Shown here: piece by piece, positions 1-6,209 of the stretch
Position numbering within the stretch: position 1 is the stretch's first letter
How the letters are laid out: each line of letters starts with the position of its first letter
Assembly: GCA_024640745.1 (NCBI GenBank)
Contig: JAHEEL010000010.1
Location: 14,775 to 21,854, forward strand
Length of the DNA: 7,080 bases
From: Actinomycetes bacterium
GTDB taxonomy: Bacteria; Actinomycetota; Acidimicrobiia; Spongiisociales; UBA5794
Direction: 5' to 3'
The notes under the pieces: generated by a model
Database searches by the model: none
Told to the model about the DNA's origin: nothing
The model's input: the letters and a program-made list of their open reading frames with translations, nothing else
Made by a program: the position numbers and the translations under genes

Positions 1-385
1 GCGTCGGAAACCGCCTCGGGAAGATGCCTTGCTCGATCGCAATTCGCCTGAGCGAGTAGATCAGGTCGGTGATCTGGATGTCCGCCGGGCAGCGTGTCGT
101 GCATTGGTAGCAGGAGGCGCAGACCCAGATCGTTCGGCTCTCCAGCAAGTCCTCGATGCCGCCGGCGCGGAACATCCCGATGACTTGCCGCGGCATGTAG
201 TCCATTGCGTAGCTGACCGGGCACGACGCCGTACAGGTACCGCACTGAATGCAGCTCTCGAGGCGCGCCCCACCGGGGATGCGGTCGGTTTCTGCGAGGA
301 AGGCGTCTCTCAGCTCTCGTTCGCTCTTGGAGAGCACTCCCGGCGCTATCGCTCCCGAGCGCGGGTCGGCGTATTGCGTATTCAC
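1..385 (-). CDS. HdrC-like 4Fe-4S dicluster protein (heterodisulfide reductase subunit C family), 3' end outside window
   Basis: This gene encodes the first 128 residues of an iron-sulfur electron-transfer protein related to heterodisulfide reductase subunit C. Two complete CxxCxxCxxxCP motifs are visible, one with cysteines 45, 48, 51 and 55 and one with cysteines 89, 92, 95 and 99. Each motif would hold one [4Fe-4S] cluster. The stretches ESCIQCGTCTASCP and CASCYQCTTRCP, followed by DIQITDLIYSLR, are characteristic of HdrC-type proteins. The GTG start (385-383) overlaps the TGA of the upstream maturation protease gene as GTGA, which implies translational coupling and one operon. In this family HdrC passes electrons between the flavoprotein HdrA and the CCG-domain subunit HdrB, in the cytoplasm. 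A partner hydrogenase lying left of the window is an inference from the neighbouring protease. It could instead be the iron-sulfur subunit of another oxidoreductase; the dicluster assignment itself is firm. Confidence 0.85.
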   Translation of the reverse strand, partial: MNTQYADPRSGAIAPGVLSKSERELRDAFLAETDRIPGGARLESCIQCGTCTASCPVSYAMDYMPRQVIGMFRAGGIEDLLESRTIWVCASCYQCTTRCPADIQITDLIYSLRRIAIEQGIFPRRFPT

Positions 386-966
386 GGCACATCCGGCCTT
401 TCGTCGATTGCGGCGTCGGCTCCGTTGATGAACGCCACTACTTGATTGGCAACCACGCCGACGGCGTGCGCCACATTGGGGGTGAGTTCCTCGCCAAACT
501 CGTCGGTGATCGCCGTTTCGATGCCCCAAATCGCCACCTTCTCCGGCATCTCCCATCCCATGCTCCGTCCGAGGGCCATGACGGTCGGGTAGTTGATGTC
601 GTGAAACGAGTTGAGCCGTACCGAGCCGCCGAAGTCGCCCTCGTCGAGCCGCACGACGGTGCCGGGAGGACGAGCACCGGTAGCGAGGCTGTCGATGAGC
701 ACCGCGCGCTTCCGGTCGCGCAGCACATCGAGGAGTGCGAACCCGGCCCACGGCAGCGCAATGACCTCGACGTCGTCGCGATCGCTGAACCTCACTGCGA
801 GCGCATCGGCGGCGAAAAGGCCGACGCCGTCGTCCGAGGCGATCTCATTCCCAAGGCCGACGATGACGAACGGTGACACGGGAGAGGGGTCGGTTCCCGA
901 CTTGCCGGCAACGCCGAGGTTCCACGCTTGGACTCCGAGTGCCGGCGATTTGCGGCTCGGCGCCAT
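382..966 (-). CDS. [NiFe]-hydrogenase maturation protease (HyaD/HybD/HycI family, peptidase M52)
   Basis: This is a 194-residue endopeptidase of the family that removes the C-terminal tail of the hydrogenase large subunit after nickel insertion, in the cytoplasm. The family signature GLGNEIASDDGVG is at residues 37-49. By comparison with E. coli HybD, the nickel-binding residues should be Glu41, Asp92 (in LIDSL) and His122 (in SFHD). The later MPEKVAIWGIE segment (140-150) is also typical. I chose the ATG at 966-964 because GAGG sits 6 bases upstream. This leaves about 33 residues before the usual start of the fold, longer than most members. A GTG at 879-877 would give the usual length but has no purine-rich ribosome binding site. 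The gene overlaps the HdrC-like gene downstream by 4 bases. Its presence implies a [NiFe] hydrogenase in the genome, probably close by. Family assignment is firm; the start is less so. Confidence 0.9.
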   Translation of the reverse strand: MAPSRKSPALGVQAWNLGVAGKSGTDPSPVSPFVIVGLGNEIASDDGVGLFAADALAVRFSDRDDVEVIALPWAGFALLDVLRDRKRAVLIDSLATGARPPGTVVRLDEGDFGGSVRLNSFHDINYPTVMALGRSMGWEMPEKVAIWGIETAITDEFGEELTPNVAHAVGVVANQVVAFINGADAAIDERPDVP

Positions 967-1289
967 GTTGATCCTCACTGTCGATCGTGCCTCACAAGGC
1001 GCGAACGCGGATCGGGCCATTGGTCACTTTGTGACGCGCGGCACATGCGGTGACGGTGAGATCCCTTCGTTGCCTTGGCCAAACGTCGGGTCCGGCTCAT
1101 CGCAATGGTACGAACGCCCCTACCTGCGAGGTCTCCGCGGGAGCAGGCTGGACACCGAGATGGAGCGTCGCGCATGAGATCACTCGATCACCAAGCCGCT
1201 CAGTGGTCGCCTCGTCTCGCTGGATTCGGCAGCGCCTCCTCGCCGTGGGGCGCGCGAGCGGCAGCCCACCATTCTCGTGGAGGTATTGC
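967..1289. other. Divergent intergenic region between hydrogenase maturation protease and cyclic-nucleotide-fold gene
   Basis: These 323 bases separate two divergently transcribed genes and should contain both promoters. Open frames here read as low-complexity Arg/Ser/Pro-rich peptides without recognisable domains, so I see no gene. The region holds a 13-base palindrome (1023-1035), a short TTGGCCAA palindrome (1075-1082) and a short GCCT-CACA-AGGC inverted repeat (989-1000). No convincing -35/-10 pair was found for either direction. Confidence 0.6.
1023..1035. promoter_or_regulatory. Palindrome GTCAC-TTT-GTGAC, candidate operator
   Basis: Perfect 5-base arms flank a 3-base centre, 57 bases upstream of the maturation protease start. 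The placement suits an operator for the hydrogenase-linked operon. The half-sites are in the opposite orientation to those of E. coli CRP (TGTGA-N6-TCACA), so no specific regulator is implied. Short palindromes like this also arise by chance. Confidence 0.25.
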
Positions 1290-1805
1290 ATGACGGACAT
1301 CGACTACCTACTCAGGAGCCACCCCTTTGCGGCAACGATGAGCGATGAGCACATCGCCACCCTCAGGAGCTGTGGCGCCTCGTTCGTCTCATTCGAGCGC
1401 GGAAGCAGGATTGTCCGCGAGGGGAAGGACGCCGAAGCGTGCTTCTTCATCACCAAGGGTGACGTCGCCATCGAGCTCTACATCCGCGGTAACGAGTCGC
1501 GCACCATCGAGACCGTCCACGGCGGTGAGATCGTCGGATGGTCATGGCTCTTCCCGCCCTACCAGGGCACCTCCGACGCCGTCGCGTTGGGTCCCGTCAC
1601 GGCGATCAAGGTCAACGCGGAGCGCCTGCGGGCGAAGATGGATGAGGATCCTGCTTTCGGTTACGAGATGATGCGGATCCTCGCCAACGTCATCGCCTCG
1701 CGCATCCAAGCCGCGCGCATCCAGCTCCTCGACATCTACGACTCAGCCGACGCCGGAGTCGAACGCGTGACGATCCGATCGCAGGACGCCGAGGCGGTCG
1801 GATAG
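1290..1805 (+). CDS. Cyclic-nucleotide-binding-fold protein without HTH domain (Crp-like sensor domain only)
   Basis: This is a 171-residue protein made of one cNMP-binding (cupin-like beta-roll) domain, about residues 8-115, followed by a helix (about 120-150). The pattern FERGSRIVREGKDAEACFFI (35-54), then KGDVAI and GGEIVGWSWLF (78-88), matches the fold of Crp/Fnr sensor domains. There is no C-terminal helix-turn-helix, so it is unlikely to bind DNA itself. At the phosphate-binding cassette the Glu and Arg that contact cAMP in E. coli CRP (Glu72, Arg82) align roughly with Trp84 and the segment 93-97 (GTSDA), so canonical cAMP binding is doubtful. The ATG is well supported by GGAGGT with a 5-base spacer. 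The same frame is open upstream, but that part looks non-coding. I know this type as a common companion of group 3 [NiFe] hydrogenase and Hdr-like genes, which fits the divergent neighbours. Its exact role, perhaps protein-protein regulation, is unknown. Confidence 0.85.
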   Translation: MTDIDYLLRSHPFAATMSDEHIATLRSCGASFVSFERGSRIVREGKDAEACFFITKGDVAIELYIRGNESRTIETVHGGEIVGWSWLFPPYQGTSDAVALGPVTAIKVNAERLRAKMDEDPAFGYEMMRILANVIASRIQAARIQLLDIYDSADAGVERVTIRSQDAEAVG

Positions 1806-1829
1806 CGGATTGCCTGCGAGCATCCGCAT

Positions 1830-1842
1830 CGGTCACCGACCG
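1830..1842. terminator. Weak hairpin between convergent genes
   Basis: CGGTC and GACCG form a 5-base-pair stem with a 3-base loop, 25 bases after the stop of the cyclic-nucleotide-fold gene and in the gap between two convergent genes. There is no T-tract on either strand, so intrinsic termination is only a possibility. Nothing else is evident in the gap 1806-1958. Confidence 0.2.
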
Positions 1843-1958
1843 AGCGGGCGCCGAGCAACGCGAGATCCAAGGCACCCGACCTCAGTCAAACGACGACACA
1901 GGATCTGAAGCAGGCGGCTCCCGTTTCGTCAACCCTGTCGCACCGCCGTCTTGCCCGC

Positions 1959-2718
1959 TCAGCGGTCCCACCATCCCCCAGTCTCCAGAAGCTCCCTGGC
2001 TTGCTGCACCGCATATGCCGGAGACAGGTAGAGCAGCTCTCCGTGGCCGGGGAGCAGCACATCGGCGTCAATGGCGGCCAGTTCGTCGAGGGAACGTGCG
2101 GCCTGTTCCCAGTCGTGGCTGAAGATTCGGGGCATGAGCCTGGGTCCGGGCTTGCCGGTGAGCACGTTCCGATTGACTAGCGCGTCGCCGGTGATGACGA
2201 TGCCGTGGTCGGGGAGATGGAACGAGCAGTGTCCGCTCGTATGACCGGGCGTCGGAATCGCCGCGAGGTGACCGGGCACATCGAGGTACCCCTCCCCGAA
2301 CGCCTTGACCTCGGCTACCGCGTCCGGCTCGGAACCACCGCGCATCGCCGTGCGAACAAACGAGATCACCGACGGCCTCCAGATCCTCGCAACGAGTTGG
2401 ATGGTCTGGACCCGCTCCTGGTACTCCCCGGTGGCGTGCCCAACCTCTGTTCGATGCGCATGCACCGTCGTCCCCTGCTCTCTGCGGATCCGCTCCGCGA
2501 CACCGACATGAAGGGTGCGCGTGGGCGAGCACCACGGCTTCAACCTCGGCAGCGGTCGCCCCGATCTCGTGCAGTGATTGGGCGACGAGCGGATAGTCGT
2601 TTGGCCATGCCGCGTCGACGAGTGTGATCGCATCTGCGTCGCGGATCAGGCACCAGTTGGTCTCCGGACCGACCACCAGGAAGACGTCTTGCGCCGCCTC
2701 AACCACGGTGATACTCAT
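1959..2718 (-). pseudogene. Metallo-beta-lactamase-fold hydrolase, frameshifted at the metal-binding motif
   Basis: The gene starts at ATG 2718-2716 behind a GAGGAG ribosome binding site and reads in one frame to about 2515, ending in VEAVVLAHAH. It then continues in another frame from 2510 (HVGVAERIRREQG) to TGA at 1961-1959. Bases 2514-2511 read CCTT on the minus strand where the family needs two codons, x and Asp. Adding GA to give CCTGAT restores HAHPDHVG, the HxHxDH zinc motif, so a 2-base deletion is the simplest explanation. The repaired protein would be 253 residues with HTSGH (His160), TGD (Asp179) and PGHG (His226), a complete MBL-fold set. Without repair, translation runs out of frame to a stop at 2068. 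Family members hydrolyse thioesters, lactones or similar bonds; the substrate cannot be told. This is either a recent pseudogene or a sequencing or assembly error. Everything else in it looks intact, which favours an error or a very recent mutation. Confidence 0.85.
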
Positions 2719-2960
2719 TGTCTCCTCTATCTCCCCCGGGTCCTGCCCAACCCAACGCACGGAGCACGGGTGACGCCGACTCCCGATGACCATTTCCTCG
2801 GCACTTCAGCCGTCGCCGAGCTTCGATGTCGCGCCGCGCACGCTTCTCCTTCTCGGCCACAGCAACTTCGGAGTCGACACGGACGCCGGGCGCGCTCCCC
2901 CACACGCCTCGCCGTGATTGTCCAGGGGTAGAGGCCCATTGTTCTGATCCGACTCACGCC

Positions 2961-2978
2961 GGACCGCCGTCCTAGCCT
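2961..2978 (+). promoter_or_regulatory. Candidate promoter -10 (TAGCCT) with adjoining inverted repeat, for the S9 peptidase gene
   Basis: TAGCCT at 2973-2978 fits the actinobacterial TANNNT -10 pattern and ends 23 bases before the GTG start. It is immediately preceded by GGAC-CGCC-GTCC (2961-2972), a small inverted repeat that could be an operator or chance. No good -35 hexamer stands at the expected distance. The rest of the 2719-3001 gap, which also serves the divergent metallohydrolase gene, holds no gene I can support. Confidence 0.35.
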
Positions 2979-3001
2979 GCGGCCAAACGAAAGGAAGACT
3001 C

Positions 3002-4945
3002 GTGACCCTCACCGCCCCCTACGGTGCCTGGACTTCGCCGATCTCGCCCGCGATGCTGACACAAGCCGGAGTCGGCTTCACCGACGTTTCCGCCGATGGC
3101 GCGGATGTGTACTGGGTCGAGTCACGACCCTCGGAAGCCGGCCGGAGCGTGATCGTGCGGCGCACACCGGAGGGCAACGTCGAGGACGTCTCCCCCGCAG
3201 GATTCAACTCCCGCACCCGTGCCCACGAATACGGCGGAGGGGCCTACGCCGTGCGCGACGGCATCGTGGTCTCGTCCAGCTTCAGCGATCAGCGGGTCTA
3301 CCGACTCGGCGCCGACGAGCCGTACCCGATCACACCCGAACCCGATGTGCCGGCCGGCGATCGATACGCGGACCTGCTACTCCACCGGGAGCTCGTGATC
3401 TGCATCCGTGAGCATCACATTCCCAACGGCGAAGCCACTACCGAGCTCGTGGTGCTTCCGATCGACGGCTCGGCTCCACCGCGTGCGATCGCCGGGGGCC
3501 ACGACTTCCTCTCATCGCCGCGGGTGTCCCCCAACGGAACGCATTTGGCCTGGCTGACCTGGGACCATCCGCAGATGCCGTGGGACGGGACCGAGCTGTG
3601 GGTCGCCGACTTTGCAGCCGACGGTACGGTCGGCGGGGCGACCCGGGTCGCCGGTGGGCCGGACGAGTCGATCATCCAACCAGAGTGGAGCCCCGATGGA
3701 CGGCTGCACTTCATCTCTGACCGCACCGGCTGGTGGAATCTCTACCGGCTGGAGGAATCGGGCACAATCACTGCGGTCTGTCCGATGGATGCAGAGTTCG
3801 GCGCACCGCAATGGCAATTCGGGTATCGCCACTACGCCTTCCTCAGCGACACCGGGATCGTCGCGATCTACGAAGAGGACGGCCGCTCACGCGTCGGTGT
3901 CCTCGACGACGGAGCGCTCTCGGACGTCCATGGCGGACGCGATGTCATCTCGTCCACGGTGGCGGTCGCCGCAGGACGCGTGTGGACGGTGGCCGCCGGT
4001 GACACCGAACCCGCTGCCGTGGTCGGCATCGATCCGGCCACCGGCGAGGAGCTGGTCGTTCGCAGCTCCCTCTCGGTCGATATCGATCGCCGATACGTCA
4101 GCCGCCCGCAGGCGATCACGTTCCCAACCACCGGCGGCGCCATCGCGCATGCGTACTACTACCCGCCCGTCAACCCCGACTTTGCAGCGCCGGAGGGAGA
4201 GCTGCCGCCGCTGGTGGTGTGGTCGCACGGCGGCCCCACCGGAGCAACGAGCCCGGGTCTTTCACTGGGCCGCCAGTTCTGGACGAGCCGTGGATTCGCA
4301 CTAGTAGATGTCAATTACCGCGGTTCGGCCGGGTACGGGCGCGCCTACCGAAACGCCCTTCGCGGCGAGTGGGGGATCATCGACACCGACGACTGCATCG
4401 CCGCCGCCCGGTATCTGGCCGATCAGGGCCTGGTCGATCCGGATCGCATGGCGATCCGCGGCGGCAGCGCCGGCGGCTACACGACCCTGTGCGCCTTGAC
4501 GTTCCATGACACGTTCGCCACGGGAACGTCGTACTTCGGCGTAACAGACATCGCCGCCCTGGCCGCCGACACGCACAAGTTCGAATCCCGCTACCTGGAT
4601 TCGATGATCGGGCCTTATCCGGCGATGGCCGACCGCTATCGGGAGCGGTCACCGGTGCACCACACAGAGCGGCTGTCGAAACCGATGCTGATCCTGCAGG
4701 GCCTCGACGACAAGGTCGTCCTGCCCGACCAGGCGGAGATGATGGTCGAGGCCCTCGACCGCAAGGGCATCCCCCACGCGTACCTGGCCTTCGAGGGTGA
4801 GGGCCACGGTTTCCGCAAGGCCGAGAACATCGAGCGATCCGCCGAGGCGGAGTTGTCCTTCTACGGGTGGGTCTTCGGCTTCGCCCCGGCCGGCGAGATT
4901 CGCCCGGTCGAGATCCACAACGCAGAGCCGCGCCAAGACCGTTGA
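3002..4945 (+). CDS. S9 family serine peptidase (prolyl oligopeptidase / acylaminoacyl-peptidase type)
   Basis: This is a 647-residue peptidase with the two-part S9 layout: an N-terminal beta-propeller (about 1-365) and a C-terminal alpha/beta-hydrolase domain (about 370-625). In the propeller, blade motifs such as SPNGTHLAWLTW (176-187) and WSPDGRLHFISD (229-240) are clear. The catalytic nucleophile is Ser489 in GGSAGG (487-492). The Asp is probably Asp569 in QGLDDKVV, and the His is His602 in GEGHGF. HGGPTG (409-414) and NYRGSAGYG (438-446) are the expected oxyanion-hole and core motifs. No signal peptide is present, so it should act in the cytoplasm on short peptides or N-acylated peptides. 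The propeller in this family restricts entry to small substrates. The GTG start has AAGGA 6 bases upstream. The gene stands alone and converges on the lipoprotein gene 36 bases downstream. Exo- versus endopeptidase specificity cannot be told from sequence. Confidence 0.95.
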   Translation: MTLTAPYGAWTSPISPAMLTQAGVGFTDVSADGADVYWVESRPSEAGRSVIVRRTPEGNVEDVSPAGFNSRTRAHEYGGGAYAVRDGIVVSSSFSDQRVYRLGADEPYPITPEPDVPAGDRYADLLLHRELVICIREHHIPNGEATTELVVLPIDGSAPPRAIAGGHDFLSSPRVSPNGTHLAWLTWDHPQMPWDGTELWVADFAADGTVGGATRVAGGPDESIIQPEWSPDGRLHFISDRTGWWNLYRLEESGTITAVCPMDAEFGAPQWQFGYRHYAFLSDTGIVAIYEEDGRSRVGVLDDGALSDVHGGRDVISSTVAVAAGRVWTVAAGDTEPAAVVGIDPATGEELVVRSSLSVDIDRRYVSRPQAITFPTTGGAIAHAYYYPPVNPDFAAPEGELPPLVVWSHGGPTGATSPGLSLGRQFWTSRGFALVDVNYRGSAGYGRAYRNALRGEWGIIDTDDCIAAARYLADQGLVDPDRMAIRGGSAGGYTTLCALTFHDTFATGTSYFGVTDIAALAADTHKFESRYLDSMIGPYPAMADRYRERSPVHHTERLSKPMLILQGLDDKVVLPDQAEMMVEALDRKGIPHAYLAFEGEGHGFRKAENIERSAEAELSFYGWVFGFAPAGEIRPVEIHNAEPRQDR

Positions 4946-4981
4946 GCGCGGGAGCGTCTACGTTCACATCTCGAGGCAACC

Positions 4982-6073
4982 TCAGCGCAGCGCGACGAAC
5001 GTGGGCTCGCTGTCGAACGCAAACGATTCCTGCAGATAGAAGACAAGACCATCGACATCGTCGCTGTGCACCGACCAGCACAGGTTTCCGGCCACCGTCC
5101 CGCCGGGGAAGACCTCCGAGAAAGCGTCGAGCTCGTTTGGGACCACACCGCAGCTGTCCGCGCCGGTGTACGAGACGGCCCGGGAGCCCACGACGTTGAA
5201 GAGGGTTGAGGCAAACAGCATGTCCGATGCCGCGCCGTCGTAGGTCGCCTCGATCGCCACGATGAAGAACTGGCGCCCGTCGGCAGGCGGCTCGTTGAAC
5301 GTGTTCTCGCCCAGTACGACGGCGGTCGCGTCTTCGATCACACCCGTGACCGCGATATTCCAGTCGGCAACGGTGACGGTCTCGCCGAGCGGGAGCGGGT
5401 TCCCTCGTGACCCGAGCGGACCGTCGGTGTCGGGCACGGCCGGAATCGGGTAGTCGACCGCAAGCGCGACATCGCTGTCGGCGGCCGCAAACACTGCCCG
5501 GTCACCCGAAAGGGCGAACTCGTCGATGAGCAGGACGAGGTCGTCGGCGTCTTCGTCCGCAACCTCCCAGCAGAGGTTCCCCTCGACCCTTCCGCCGGGG
5601 AAGACCTCGCGGAACGCGTCGAACTCGTCCGGTATGACGCCGCAGTACGACGATGCGTCGTACGCCACGGCCGACGGCCCCACCACGGAGAACGACAGCT
5701 CGGCGATCAACGGCGTTGGCTCATCCCCGACGTTTGCCACGGCGACGCGCCATATCACGAAGCGATTCCCCGGCGCCGGTTCCTCATTGAATTCGTTGTC
5801 GGCGAGCACCACCTCGGTTGCATCCGGCTGGGTCGCCAGCACGACGGCGTCTACCGCGCCAACGGTGGCCCACGTGCCGGCCGGTATCGGATCGTCGAGC
5901 GTCCCCGCCGATGCCGGCTCGGTCGTCGCTGCTGGCGGCGCCGTCGTGATGGTTGCTCCCGCAGCAGTCGTCTCCGTGGCGTCGGGTCCCGCAGCGGTGG
6001 TATCCGTCGATGCGGAAGTGCATGCCGGAACGATCAGCAGGACCGCAGCTGCGACCGTGAGAACCTTGCGCAT
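4982..6073 (-). CDS. Secreted lipoprotein with two tandem homologous domains
   Basis: This is a 363-residue exported protein. Residues 1-17 form a lipoprotein signal peptide (Arg2-Lys3, hydrophobic core, then VPAC) with Cys18 as the expected lipidation site. Residues 19-58 are a Thr/Ala-rich linker. Two homologous domains follow, about 59-196 and 223-361, which share FNE, DAF-x-EVFPGG and GNLCW at an offset of 164-165 residues. Each domain has two cysteines exactly 24 residues apart (Cys144/Cys168 and Cys308/Cys332), likely a disulfide. The beta-rich pattern, with WRVAVANVGDEPTP in copy 1, resembles DUF4352-type extracellular immunoglobulin-like domains, though I assign that only tentatively. 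The protein is acidic, as expected outside the cell. The ATG is preceded by GGGAGAG. The function is unknown; a membrane-anchored binding or structural role on the outer face is plausible. It diverges from the SRPBCC gene across a 136-base gap. Confidence 0.88.
   Translation of the reverse strand: MRKVLTVAAAVLLIVPACTSASTDTTAAGPDATETTAAGATITTAPPAATTEPASAGTLDDPIPAGTWATVGAVDAVVLATQPDATEVVLADNEFNEEPAPGNRFVIWRVAVANVGDEPTPLIAELSFSVVGPSAVAYDASSYCGVIPDEFDAFREVFPGGRVEGNLCWEVADEDADDLVLLIDEFALSGDRAVFAAADSDVALAVDYPIPAVPDTDGPLGSRGNPLPLGETVTVADWNIAVTGVIEDATAVVLGENTFNEPPADGRQFFIVAIEATYDGAASDMLFASTLFNVVGSRAVSYTGADSCGVVPNELDAFSEVFPGGTVAGNLCWSVHSDDVDGLVFYLQESFAFDSEPTFVALR
4991..5899 (-). repeat. Internal duplication within the lipoprotein gene (two domain copies)
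   Basis: Copy 1 is at 5899-5486 and copy 2 at 5407-4991, read on the minus strand. At DNA level the copies have diverged, but a 17-base block on the plus strand (CCGCCGGGGAAGACCTC) is identical at 5100-5116 and 5592-5608. That is exactly 492 bases, or 164 codons, apart. The duplication is real at protein level; its age cannot be judged without homologues. Confidence 0.8.
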
Positions 6074-6143
6074 TCGCCTTCTCTCCCTGTGGATGGCGAG
6101 CCAGAATCATCGACGAATCGCCACCGTACCTGAAGCCGGGCGA

Positions 6144-6163
6144 ACCGGCGGTCACGTGCCGGT
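6144..6163. promoter_or_regulatory. Inverted repeat ACCGGC-N8-GCCGGT in divergent promoter region
   Basis: Perfect 6-base arms are separated by 8 bases, and the interior contains CACGTG (6153-6158). The site covers the expected -35 region of the SRPBCC gene promoter and lies 71 bases upstream of the divergent lipoprotein start. It could bind a dimeric repressor controlling one or both genes. High GC makes such repeats fairly common by chance. Confidence 0.3.
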
Positions 6164-6174
6164 CGACGGACCGA

Positions 6175-6180
6175 TAGGCT
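6175..6180 (+). promoter_or_regulatory. Candidate -10 element (TAGGCT) for the SRPBCC gene
   Basis: TAGGCT fits the TANNNT pattern and ends 29 bases before the GTG start. It is close in sequence and position to the TAGCCT ahead of the S9 peptidase gene. Directly upstream lies CGGTC-GACG-GACCG (6160-6173), another small inverted repeat. No clear -35 hexamer is seen. Confidence 0.35.
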
Positions 6181-6209
6181 CGATCACGACCGCATTTGGA
6201 GGACGACGC

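Noticed and set aside
442..876. Long plus-strand open frame antisense to the hydrogenase maturation protease
   Set aside because: It is the mirror of a well-supported gene with clear catalytic motifs. Its translation has no recognisable domain and it lacks a credible ribosome binding site; long shadow frames are usual in high-GC DNA.
1050..1289. Upstream extension of the cyclic-nucleotide-fold gene frame
   Set aside because: The extra residues are Arg/Ser/Trp-rich and unlike any Crp-fold N-terminus, while ATG 1290 has a near-perfect GGAGGT ribosome binding site and fits the family start.
2505..2520. Programmed ribosomal frameshifting in the metallohydrolase gene
   Set aside because: Neither a +1 nor a -2 shift at CAC-CCT-T-CAT restores the metal-binding Asp, and I see no classic slippery heptamer. 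A 2-base deletion explains frame and motif together.
2919..2975. tRNA-like stretch containing GGGGTAGAG in the gap before the S9 peptidase gene
   Set aside because: A D-arm-like sequence is present but there is no matching acceptor stem, anticodon stem or GGTTCGAATCC-type T-arm.
2806..3012. Minus-strand small open frames in the metallohydrolase-peptidase gap
   Set aside because: Their translations are Arg/Pro-rich without domains, they cover the peptidase promoter region, and no ribosome binding site supports them.
5526..6209. Plus-strand frame joined upstream to the SRPBCC protein
   Set aside because: This part is antisense to the lipoprotein gene and reads as Ser/Thr/Ala low complexity. 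The GTG at 6210 with GGAGG marks the true start.
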